From positions 1 through 10,755 of the forward strand of contig JAGRCC010000433.1 of NCBI GenBank assembly GCA_020433785.1: a stretch of 10,755 nucleotides of DNA, read 5' to 3'. The translations under genes were made by a program, and so were the position numbers. The DNA is from Anaerolineae bacterium. Its GTDB lineage: Bacteria > Chloroflexota > Anaerolineae > 4572-78 > J111. The number at the start of each line of letters is the position of its first letter. The stretch's first letter is position 1. Below, piece by piece: positions 1 through 6,405 of this stretch. Below the pieces are notes generated by a model that saw only the letters and a program-made list of their open reading frames with translations, did no database searches and was not told the DNA's origin.

Positions 1-8
1 CCGCACGT

Positions 9-773
9 TTAACGCACCAGGTAGATGATCGACACAATAACGCCGATGATAACCACCACCCGACGCAGGGATGACGGTTTGATTTTGCCGGCCAGCCGGC
101 CGCCCAACACCCCCCCGATTAGCGCGCCGACGGCCATAACCAGCGCGGCCGCCCAGACCACTTGCCCGGAAAACAGGAAAAATATGGCGGCGGCAATGTT
201 GACGCTAAAGGCAACCGCCTGTTTCAACGCGTTGAGCCGCGTCAGCGTGTCGTCCAGCACCAACCCCAACACGGCCAGCACGATCACGCTCAGGCCCGCC
301 CCAAAATACCCGCCGTAGACGGCGGCCAAGCCCACCGGCAGCACCACGCTCGTTTGGGACATCGATCCTGAGCCGGATTGACTGCTGCGGCGGACCAGCC
401 AGGCTCGCAGCGGGTCTTGCACCGCCAACAGCCCTGACGCCAACAAAATCAGAAACGGCACCAAAGCTCGAAACACCTTTTCGCCGGTGTTGAGCAGCAA
501 AATGCCCCCAATCAGGCCGCCGATCACACTGGCCGGCACCAGCAGCCACAGCCGCTGCTGCTGATCTTTCAAGTCGTTCCATTGAGCAAACGTCGCGCCC
601 AAATAACCGGGGCACAGTGCCACGGTATTGGTTACATTGGCCGCCACGGCCGGAATGCCCACGGCGGTTAACATTGGAAATGTAATTAAAGTGCCGCCAC
701 CGGCCAGGGCATTTATCGCGCCTCCGGCCACAGCCGCTAATCCCACAAGCAAAAAATCTAGCCAACTGGTCAT
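9..773 (-). CDS. TauE/SafE-family membrane permease (putative sulfite/anion exporter)
   Basis: A 254-residue, almost entirely hydrophobic protein that matches the usual length of the TauE/SafE (DUF81) family. The family is thought to move sulfite, sulfonates or other organic anions across the cytoplasmic membrane, but the substrate cannot be read from sequence. The N-terminal glycine-rich motif [16 protein letters not shown] (residues about 18-33) and the second-half counterpart [14 protein letters not shown] (about 153-166) are the two internally repeated signature segments, in line with a duplicated 7-8 helix fold. A polar linker with [10 protein letters not shown] (about 127-136) separates the halves. 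The ATG at 773 begins the first helix directly; only a weak, distant AGGA lies upstream. It lies 134 bases downstream of the response regulator on the same strand, so read-through transcription is possible, but nothing in the spacer links the functions. Family certain; substrate unknown. Confidence 0.9.
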   Translation of the reverse strand: MTSWLDFLLVGLAAVAGGAINALAGGGTLITFPMLTAVGIPAVAANVTNTVALCPGYLGATFAQWNDLKDQQQRLWLLVPASVIGGLIGGILLLNTGEKVFRALVPFLILLASGLLAVQDPLRAWLVRRSSQSGSGSMSQTSVVLPVGLAAVYGGYFGAGLSVIVLAVLGLVLDDTLTRLNALKQAVAFSVNIAAAIFFLFSGQVVWAAALVMAVGALIGGVLGGRLAGKIKPSSLRRVVVIIGVIVSIIYLVR

Positions 774-907
774 CGTTAAGGTTTATCCTGAAGGTAAAGT
801 TGTCGAAAAGTTATTAAATTCTTTTCTTTAGTGAAAAATAACTCATTTAAGGAGGACAGCAAAATTAAGGGACAAGCCGGTTACGCTGTCGATTAGATGA
901 TCAACTA
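774..907. other. Spacer between permease and response regulator genes
   Basis: AT-rich spacer of 134 bases. It has a 6-bp inverted repeat (GACAGC at 855-860 and GCTGTC at 885-890) with a 24-base loop and no T-run, so it is not a convincing terminator for the upstream regulator gene. A perfect Shine-Dalgarno-like AAGGAGG lies on the plus strand at 849-855, but no plus-strand gene follows it. The AT-rich stretch at about 805-845 could hold a minus-strand promoter for the permease; no -35/-10 pair stands out. Confidence 0.4.
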
Positions 908-1603
908 TTAATCGCTCTCGCCTAACAATCCCATCTTTATCGCCTGTGTTACCGCTTCCGTGCGATTGGTGACATTGAGCTTGCCCAAAATATTGCCAAC
1001 GTGAATTTTGACGGTGCGCTCCACAATATGTAGTTCCTTGGCTATTTCCTTGTTGCGAGCGCCCCGGCCAAGCAGGCGCAAGACGTCTAATTCACGGGGA
1101 GTGAGCTTAGGATCATTGTCGATGGCGCTTTTTAATTTGGGATCGGGCTCATCCTGGGCCGTAACCTGCTCGACCATATTGGAAAAGTGATCGAGGATTC
1201 GAGCGGCGACGGTGGGGTTGAGCAGTGACTCGCCCCGGTGAGCGGCGCGAATGGCCTCAATCAGCCGGTCAGGCGGCGCATCTTTAAGCAGAAAGCCGCG
1301 CGCCCCGGCGGCAATGCCGTTATAGATATCTTCATCATCGGCGAATGTGGTCAGGATAATCAATCGGATGTTGGGTCGTTCGGCGTTAATGCGTTTAATG
1401 GCCTCGACGCCGCCCATGCCCGGCATTCTTAAATCCATAAGGACGACATCCGTTGGGTTGGCCATGGTAAATTCGATGGCCGCTTCGCCATTTTCGGCTT
1501 CACCAATGACTTCGATATCATCTTCCAGATCAATAATAGAACCCAACCCTCGTCGAACAATGGGGTGATCATCAGCGATTAGAACTTTTATGGTTTGGCT
1601 CAT
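908..1603 (-). CDS. NarL/FixJ-family two-component response regulator
   Basis: A 231-residue cytoplasmic regulator. The N-terminal receiver domain (about 5-120) has the acidic pair D11-D12, the phosphoacceptor D57 in VVLMDLRMPGMGG, the switch threonines T85/T86 and the invariant K107 in FLLKDAPP. A linker of about 45 residues, rich in acidic residues and proline, leads to a C-terminal LuxR-type helix-turn-helix (about 166-222) with LTPRELDVLRLL, NKEIAKELHIVERTVKIHV and LGKLNV in the usual order. All catalytic residues are present, so it should be phosphorylated by its partner and bind DNA as a dimer. Its ATG overlaps the kinase stop codon (ATGA at 1600-1603) and has no Shine-Dalgarno of its own, which points to translational coupling. 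Target genes cannot be told from the window. The family call is firm; homologues include LiaR/DegU/NarL-like proteins. Confidence 0.97.
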   Translation of the reverse strand: MSQTIKVLIADDHPIVRRGLGSIIDLEDDIEVIGEAENGEAAIEFTMANPTDVVLMDLRMPGMGGVEAIKRINAERPNIRLIILTTFADDEDIYNGIAAGARGFLLKDAPPDRLIEAIRAAHRGESLLNPTVAARILDHFSNMVEQVTAQDEPDPKLKSAIDNDPKLTPRELDVLRLLGRGARNKEIAKELHIVERTVKIHVGNILGKLNVTNRTEAVTQAIKMGLLGESD

Positions 1604-4392
1604 TTGGATATTACAACCTTTATTTGAGTCCCGCCGCTAGCCGGCGAGTCGATAGATACTTGACCGCCCATTAAACTTACTCTCTCTTTAATGCCTACTA
1701 GCCCGAAGCCGCCCGTTCGCGCTTTTTTATCAGCGCCATTGTGAGCCGCACGAGCTACTTGCTTTTGACTCCTTGATTTTTCCACTCCAATGCCATTGTC
1801 TACAATGCTCAGCGTGACCAGTTTGGGTTCAAAGATTAGCATCACCTCAATTTGGCTGGCCTGGGCATGTCGTTTGATATTGGTCAAAGCTTCTTGAGCA
1901 ATACGATACAAATTTTGTTCGGTATTGGCATCCAGGGCGCTAGGATAACCCTCCAAGGTAAATTTAGCTTCCAGACCGGTTTCTCGTTTGAACCGCTCTA
2001 CTTGCTGGATAATCGCCTGGTCCAAGGTCAAGCTTTCTAAAACCGTTGGGCGCAAATTAAAGACCGAGCGGCGAGCCTCCTGCAGGCTCGATTGGGCCAG
2101 TTCCCGCGCTTCTTGTAGACTTTGCAGCGCTTTTTGCGTATTTTTCATGCTCAACCGTTCGGCAGCTTGAAGCTGAATTAAAATGCCGGTAAACCCTTGG
2201 GCTAAGGTATCGTGAATTTCTCTGGCCATGCGGTTGCGCTCTTCAAAAACGGCGGCCTCGCGGCTGCGCCGGTAAAGACGCGCATTGACCACGGCAATGG
2301 CGATCTGGTCGCCGATAGCCCGCAGTAGTTCGACCTCAGTTTGAGAAAAGGTTGACTCGGTGCGGCTGGCGATACCCAACACCCCGGCAATATCATCTTT
2401 GGCCAGAAGGGGCGCGGCGGCCAAACATTGCCAATCTTCAGAGTTCAACAGGGGATCGTCTGGCCACTGGTGGCGGTAAAGATGGGCATCTTCCAGCAGC
2501 AGCGGCTCGCCGCTTTCGGCCACCTGCCCAATGAAGCCCCGGCCGTAGTAGATGATCTGCTGCTCCATTTGCTCCATCAGTTGGGCCGACAGGCCGCGTT
2601 GAGCCCGCAGACGGAAAAAATCCTCAGACTCGCGCTGCAAGCAGATCCAGCAGGCGTCGATGGGCATGACCTGCAACACAGCATCCATCGCGTTGTTGAG
2701 CACATCATCGATAACTAGCGATTTGCTGACGGTATGGCCCACGGCATTGAGCGCGCTTAAAAACTGCACCCGCTGTTGAAGTTGGGCGTCGGTTAAGCTA
2801 AAGAGCATGGCATGCTCCAGGGCAATGGCCGCGTGGTTGGCAAAACTGGCGGCCAGATTAACCTCTTGATCGGTAAAGAAATGTTCGTCATCGCGGTAAA
2901 TAGCCAGGGCGGCGGGTGGTACGTGCGGCGCGATCAAGGGAATGACCAACAGTGACCGATACCCCTCAGCTTGGGCCAGCGGCAGGAGTTCGGCAAAATT
3001 GGGATCAGACTCCACATCGGGCACTTGGATGGGCTGTCCGGATGAAATGGCCCGGTAGGCCGGATATTGCCGGGTTGACTCGGTTAATTCAAAGCGAGAT
3101 ATATAGTTCTGGCTCAATCCCCGGCTGGCCTGAATTCGCAATTCTTCCTGGACGTCATCCGTGATTAACAGCGCGCACCGGCGAACATGAAACAGGCGGC
3201 GAACCTCATCCAAAATGGCACTGATCACTTGCTCGGTTTCCAGCGAAGAGGCCACCACAGTGCTGGTTTTGTTGAGCGTGGTCAGTTCTATCAAGCGCTG
3301 CCGGATACTGTGCTCGGTTCTAAGCAGCGTCCGGGCCAGCCGACCGATTTGATCCGGCCGCTGCGACAGCGGTTCGATGGTTTCAGGAATTAGCTCGACG
3401 CCGGACAACTGTTGGCCGATGCTTTCGCCGTAGCGGGTTAGTTGGGCCAGCGGGTTGATGACCCGATTGGATAAGAAAATCCAGAACAGAATAGCGCCCA
3501 CACTAAATGTGACCAACGCTATAATTAAACCCTGTTGAAAGCGTTTGAGCGAGGCAAACGCCAGCCGGGTGGAATGTTGGACAATGACGCCCCAGTTGGC
3601 GGTTGGCATAGGGGTGTAACTGTACAGCCACGTTTCTGAGTCACTCTGGCTGGTTATCGATCCCTCTTCACCACCTAAGACCGCTTGCAGTACGGGTAAA
3701 CTGTCGTTGGAGAAATTAGTTAGCAGTTTGTCGGGATTAGAGTGGGCAATAATCTGGCCGGTTGAATCGACAATGATAATGTCGATTTTCTCGCGTTCCG
3801 GACGCTTTTCACTAATTTGAACCACGGTTTCGGTTAGGCGCTGTAGTTCAAGATTAACCCCTACCACACCATCGAACTCGCCATTTTTATAAACCGGCAT
3901 GACACTGGTCACCACGGGCCGGCCGGTGGTGGGCGAGATACGACCCTTTGAAAAAACATGCTTACCGCTAGCTTTGGCTTCTGCAAAGTAATCTCTAAAG
4001 GAAAAGTCGGTGCCGACGGTAGAGCCGGGGCTGGACGGATAGTGGTACATCATAATGCCGTCTTTAGAGAGGCGGTACAGCAAGTTAACATCCTGGCGAG
4101 CGATAGCGCCGGCGGAAAAAGCCGCCGCCATCGGCTCAGGGTCAGCTTGAATGACAACGGGGAGTTTAGCATACGCTACGGCAGCGGCCTCGGCTAAGCG
4201 GAGGAGCGAATCGGTTTCCAAGGCAATCGCCCGGGCCAGACTCAAATCGGCAGCCGAAACGTCCTCGCGCAGGCGTTCGCTTTCAACCGAATAGAAAAGC
4301 AACGCCAGAGCGAAGATCGGTACTACAAATAAAAGATATAAGGCCAACAATTGGAGTTGCAGGTCTGTTTTGCCGCGTTCTTTCACACTCAT
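1600..4392 (-). CDS. Membrane sensor histidine kinase (dCache-HAMP-GAF-GAF-HisKA_3-HATPase_c)
   Basis: A 930-residue NarX/DegS-class kinase. A first transmembrane helix (about 14-35) and a second (about 287-307) enclose a 250-residue extracytoplasmic region with a double Cache look: FSFRDYFAEAKASGKHVFSKG (about 130-150), then VTSVMPVY and a second lobe from about 203 to 270. A HAMP segment follows (about 308-365). Two GAF domains lie at about 380-530 and 555-705. The HisKA_3 dimerisation domain has phosphoacceptor H727 in REIHDTLAQG. The ATPase domain has the N box EALTNIKRH (N838), the G1 box DNGIGV (865-870) and the G2 box GGFGLVGIKER (894-904). A basic insert of about 23 residues lies between G1 and G2. 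It should autophosphorylate on H727 and pass phosphate to the overlapping response regulator. The Cache lobes suggest a small external ligand; the GAF domains suggest a second, internal input. Neither ligand can be named. The start at 4392 gives a short basic N-terminus before TM1. Confidence 0.96.
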   Translation of the reverse strand: MSVKERGKTDLQLQLLALYLLFVVPIFALALLFYSVESERLREDVSAADLSLARAIALETDSLLRLAEAAAVAYAKLPVVIQADPEPMAAAFSAGAIARQDVNLLYRLSKDGIMMYHYPSSPGSTVGTDFSFRDYFAEAKASGKHVFSKGRISPTTGRPVVTSVMPVYKNGEFDGVVGVNLELQRLTETVVQISEKRPEREKIDIIIVDSTGQIIAHSNPDKLLTNFSNDSLPVLQAVLGGEEGSITSQSDSETWLYSYTPMPTANWGVIVQHSTRLAFASLKRFQQGLIIALVTFSVGAILFWIFLSNRVINPLAQLTRYGESIGQQLSGVELIPETIEPLSQRPDQIGRLARTLLRTEHSIRQRLIELTTLNKTSTVVASSLETEQVISAILDEVRRLFHVRRCALLITDDVQEELRIQASRGLSQNYISRFELTESTRQYPAYRAISSGQPIQVPDVESDPNFAELLPLAQAEGYRSLLVIPLIAPHVPPAALAIYRDDEHFFTDQEVNLAASFANHAAIALEHAMLFSLTDAQLQQRVQFLSALNAVGHTVSKSLVIDDVLNNAMDAVLQVMPIDACWICLQRESEDFFRLRAQRGLSAQLMEQMEQQIIYYGRGFIGQVAESGEPLLLEDAHLYRHQWPDDPLLNSEDWQCLAAAPLLAKDDIAGVLGIASRTESTFSQTEVELLRAIGDQIAIAVVNARLYRRSREAAVFEERNRMAREIHDTLAQGFTGILIQLQAAERLSMKNTQKALQSLQEARELAQSSLQEARRSVFNLRPTVLESLTLDQAIIQQVERFKRETGLEAKFTLEGYPSALDANTEQNLYRIAQEALTNIKRHAQASQIEVMLIFEPKLVTLSIVDNGIGVEKSRSQKQVARAAHNGADKKARTGGFGLVGIKERVSLMGGQVSIDSPASGGTQIKVVISK

Positions 4393-4399
4393 TGTGAAA
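4381..4399 (-). promoter_or_regulatory. Hairpin enclosing the kinase start codon
   Basis: A perfect 7-bp inverted repeat, TTTCACA (4381-4387) and TGTGAAA (4393-4399), is separated by 5 bases. Read on the kinase mRNA it is UUUCACA-AUGAG-UGUGAAA, so the AUG start codon lies exactly in the loop. There is no strong Shine-Dalgarno upstream (only UAGG). The structure could limit initiation or present the start codon, or the palindrome could be a DNA operator. The repeat is directly visible; any regulatory role is inference. Confidence 0.4.
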
Positions 4400-4743
4400 A
4401 CCTAGCCTCACTGGCTATAAGGGCGTTGTCCTTGGGAATAACGCCCAGGGTGTGGATTTCGATCGTGCTCTCTCTCTGACGTATTAGCCAGCATCGCTTC
4501 CGTATGAGCAAGGTGTATTATTTATTATTTTTGATTCGAGAATCGTTGCTAATCAGGTATTGATGGGTAGTGGCTCTATAGTTGGTAATCGTCAGTGGTT
4601 ATAAGGCCAGTGGCTCATTACCGCATTGTCAATTCAGAACTATCTCTGAACAGGTGAATCACATGTAAATGATGTGAAGTAGAGGTAGGTTGGAATGGAA
4701 GTCGTGGGAAAATAGGTTATCAAACGGCCATAGATTTGACTAG

Positions 4744-4767
4744 GCGTAGTATACCACAAGACTACGC
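4744..4767. repeat. 7-bp stem inverted repeat in the spacer
   Basis: GCGTAGT (4744-4750) and ACTACGC (4761-4767) are perfect complements around a 10-base loop. No T-run follows on either strand, so it is not an intrinsic terminator. It may be a protein-binding site or part of the repeat material of this spacer. Confidence 0.35.
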
Positions 4768-4804
4768 AAATTATGAAAATGTGTCAAAAACTCTCACTGT
4801 TAAA

Positions 4805-4975
4805 GGGTAAGGGATTGGGGCAGGGGTAGGTTGGGTTGAATGGGTCAATTCGAGACACGGTTGCCCCATAGGGTCGATTTCGCCAGTCGCTCTGCGCTAA
4901 ACTGCGAATGAAACCCAACCTTACCGGGCGAGAGGGCAATTTCCTCGGCTTAACCCCACCTACCCCACCTACAGT
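4805..4975. repeat. Candidate palindromic intergenic repeat (GGTAGGTTGGGTT type)
   Basis: AGGTTGGGTT (4828-4837) and AACCCAACCT (4912-4921) form a perfect 10-bp inverted repeat around a 74-base interior. With one bulged base the pairing extends to 13 bp (GGTAGGTTGGGTT against AACCCAACCTTACC). A second inverted pair, GGGGTAGG (4823-4830) and CCTACCCC (4959-4966), partly nests with it, and the right arm has two tandem copies of CCCCACCTA. Words of the form GTAGGTTGGGTT...AACCCAAC are common in dispersed intergenic repeats of several bacterial phyla, from general knowledge. This copy looks diverged and has no coding capacity, so it may be a MITE-like relic. Confidence 0.45.
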
Positions 4976-5004
4976 TTCATGTCTTCCAAATTGACCGGCT
5001 CGAC

Positions 5005-5033
5005 TTCTCAATATTTACAATGTATGTTATAAT
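5005..5033 (+). promoter_or_regulatory. Sigma70-type promoter for the secreted protein gene
   Basis: A consensus -10 TATAAT (5028-5033) follows a 4/6 match -35 TTCTCA (5005-5010) with the ideal 17-base spacer. The surrounding stretch is the most AT-rich in the spacer. Transcription should start near 5040 and give a leader of about 60 bases before the ATG at 5101. Confidence 0.55.
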
Positions 5034-5100
5034 TTTATGTGAAGTGTTTATGTCATCTTATTAACGAAAATTTAGTTATCTAAGGAAATGGGGGACGCTG

Positions 5101-6087
5101 ATGAGACCATACTCTGTCCGGTATTGGGTGATGATTACCACACTGTTATGGTTAATAACCGGGGGCGCCGTAGTTTTGGCTCAGGGGCCTGAAACCGTTA
5201 TTATCACCTCGCCGGGGCAAGGTGAAACCGTATCAGGTATTGTAGAGGTTACCGGAGTGGTTGATTTCCCGGACTTTGTTAAATATGAGATGTTTCTGAA
5301 AACCGGTGACAACTTGATGTGGGGGGCCACAGTATATGCGCCCGTGGTTAACGGCATCCTGGCCAGGCTGGATACCCGCACCGTACCGGATGGTAGTTAC
5401 CAAATTATCGTTCGAACGGTCCACAGCGACAGCAATTACGATGAGTATCTGGGACCGATCTTTACCGTTCAAAATGATTTAGGCGCGCCCTTGCCGCACG
5501 CCGAGGTTCAGCCCAGCCCGCTGTATACCCCTTATTCCGGCGCCCTGGCCCGGGTTCAAAATTGTAGCGGCGTTGATTTAGAATTTGACTACACCAGCCC
5601 CGACGGCTTCTGCAGCGCCGACGATCTGTGGATTATGGCCAAGGCGGAAGATGCCACCCTGTGTACTACAGTTGATGTGCTGCTCATTCCCTGCGAGTAT
5701 CGCGGCACGGCTTGGGGTTCCGGCGAGCCTAAAGCCAGAACCTACAGCTTCCAGGCCGAACACGGCACGATTTATGAGATCACCTACGCCGGCGGCGTCA
5801 ATCTCTTTATCAACCCGGTCCCCGGCGACGAACGCGCCCCGACCGATACGGCCGGCTTAGATGTCGGTGATCCGGCCCGCACTCAAGCGGTGGCCGAGGC
5901 CAGAGCCGCGGCCGGTCTGCCGCAAGCCGAAGGAGCGGCGCCGTCAAACGCCGAATCGGTGCTGCCGGTTTCCGGGCGAGCCGCTACCACGGCCGGCCTG
6001 CCGATGATCTTGGCTGCCGGTGGTCTGATTATGCTAATGGTTATCGGGGGTTTCGTGGCCATTCGTCGAGGAAAGTTGAACGCCTAA
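5101..6087 (+). CDS. Secreted, C-terminally anchored protein with Ig-like domain, function unknown
   Basis: A 328-residue exported protein. Residues 1-28 form a signal peptide: basic start, hydrophobic core VMITTLLWLITGGAVVL, and a likely AQG cleavage site. Residues about 32-125 read as a bacterial Ig-like beta-sandwich: ITSPGQGETVSGIVEVTG, later LDTRTVPDGSYQIIVRTV and a closing FTVQN. A second region (about 148-240) has four cysteines (in QNCSG, DGFCSADD, ATLCTT and IPCEYRG), suggesting disulfides outside the cell; I do not recognise this domain. A low-complexity Ala/Pro-rich stretch (about 255-290) leads to LPVSG, a transmembrane segment (about 300-322) and the basic tail RRGKLNA. This resembles a sortase-type cell-wall sorting signal but could be a plain membrane anchor. 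The ATG at 5101 is preceded by GGGGGA at 5-base spacing and starts the signal peptide directly. It is a single-gene unit with its own promoter and terminator. A binding or structural surface role is plausible but unproven. Confidence 0.8.
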   Translation: MRPYSVRYWVMITTLLWLITGGAVVLAQGPETVIITSPGQGETVSGIVEVTGVVDFPDFVKYEMFLKTGDNLMWGATVYAPVVNGILARLDTRTVPDGSYQIIVRTVHSDSNYDEYLGPIFTVQNDLGAPLPHAEVQPSPLYTPYSGALARVQNCSGVDLEFDYTSPDGFCSADDLWIMAKAEDATLCTTVDVLLIPCEYRGTAWGSGEPKARTYSFQAEHGTIYEITYAGGVNLFINPVPGDERAPTDTAGLDVGDPARTQAVAEARAAAGLPQAEGAAPSNAESVLPVSGRAATTAGLPMILAAGGLIMLMVIGGFVAIRRGKLNA

Positions 6088-6110
6088 TTTAGTCGTCTAT
6101 TTCTGCATAC

Positions 6111-6146
6111 AAAAACCCCTACCGCACGAAGCGGTAGGGGTTTTTT
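6111..6146. terminator. Strong bidirectional intrinsic terminator
   Basis: A perfect 10-bp GC-rich stem, CCCCTACCGC (6116-6125) and GCGGTAGGGG (6131-6140), has a 5-base ACGAA loop. It is followed by six T on the plus strand (6141-6146) and preceded by five A (6111-6115), which give a U-run on the minus transcript. It ends the secreted-protein gene 23 bases after its stop and can also end the convergent hflX cluster, whose last gene stops at 6198. Confidence 0.95.
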
Positions 6147-6197
6147 AGTTATTTCACTCAAGTTGCTACCCTGACAGGTCTTATTCAAGCATCAGCG

Positions 6198-6377
6198 CTA
6201 CAACGTATCGGAAAAAAGAATGCCCCCTAACCCGATAATAACGCCTAAATGCAGCAGCCACTGCCCGACAACCAAGAACGATAAAAATGGAACAAATTGC
6301 GCAATAAAACTAATAATCACCAGGATTAGACCGATGATCACCGGTAAGCCTTTAATAAGCGCCAGTTTGTCGAGCAT
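6198..6377 (-). CDS. Small two-helix membrane protein, function unknown
   Basis: A 59-residue open frame starting MLDKLALIKGLPVIIG and ending ILFSDTL. It has two hydrophobic segments (about 9-28 and 32-54) joined by a short turn with a single QW and a histidine between or at the edge of them. A good Shine-Dalgarno AAGGAG lies 8 bases upstream of the ATG, and the gene begins 28 bases after the hflX stop on the same strand, so it is probably co-transcribed with hflX. The gene is followed by the bidirectional terminator, which closes the cluster neatly. I do not recognise a family. The ribosome-binding site, the operon position and a clean two-helix layout support a real gene; its small size leaves some doubt. 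Confidence 0.65.
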   Translation of the reverse strand: MLDKLALIKGLPVIIGLILVIISFIAQFVPFLSFLVVGQWLLHLGVIIGLGGILFSDTL

Positions 6378-6405
6378 GCCAGCATCTCCTTGGGTATTGT
6401 TAAAG

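Larger units (their letters stand above)
4393..5100. other. 708-base non-coding spacer rich in inverted repeats
   Basis: This is the spacer between the divergently transcribed kinase operon and the secreted-protein gene. I see no credible gene; a 75-codon minus-strand reading frame at 4784-5011 has no recognisable protein character and runs through a palindromic repeat. Inverted repeats follow one another: 4421-4446 (7 bp, 12-base loop), 4584-4622 (GGTAAT/ATTACC around a CAGTGG direct repeat), 4633-4650 (6 bp, 6-base loop), 4659-4677 (6 bp, 7-base loop), 4744-4767 (7 bp, 10-base loop) and 4828-4921 (10 bp). A weak minus-strand promoter for the kinase operon may be TTGCTC (complement of 4506-4511) and TAATAC (complement of 4481-4486), spaced 19 bases. 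The region could hold operators, a small RNA or decayed repeat elements. Confidence 0.5.

Noticed and set aside
205..765. 186-codon alternate-frame open reading frame within the permease gene
   Set aside because: Arg/Gly-rich translation typical of a frame shadow; the other frame has clear TauE/SafE features.
4593..4613. CAGTGG direct repeat as a defined regulator site
   Set aside because: Six-base repeats at this spacing are expected by chance; no independent support.
4744..4767. Hairpin as a terminator
   Set aside because: No T-run on either strand and no gene ending nearby.
4784..5011. 75-codon minus-strand open frame in the spacer
   Set aside because: Composition is unlike a protein from this genome, it has no ribosome-binding site, and it runs across a palindromic repeat and the promoter region of the next gene.
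5088..5100. Upstream ATG (5088) as alternative start for the secreted protein
   Set aside because: It is out of frame (13 bases upstream) and would not give the signal peptide; ATG at 5101 does.
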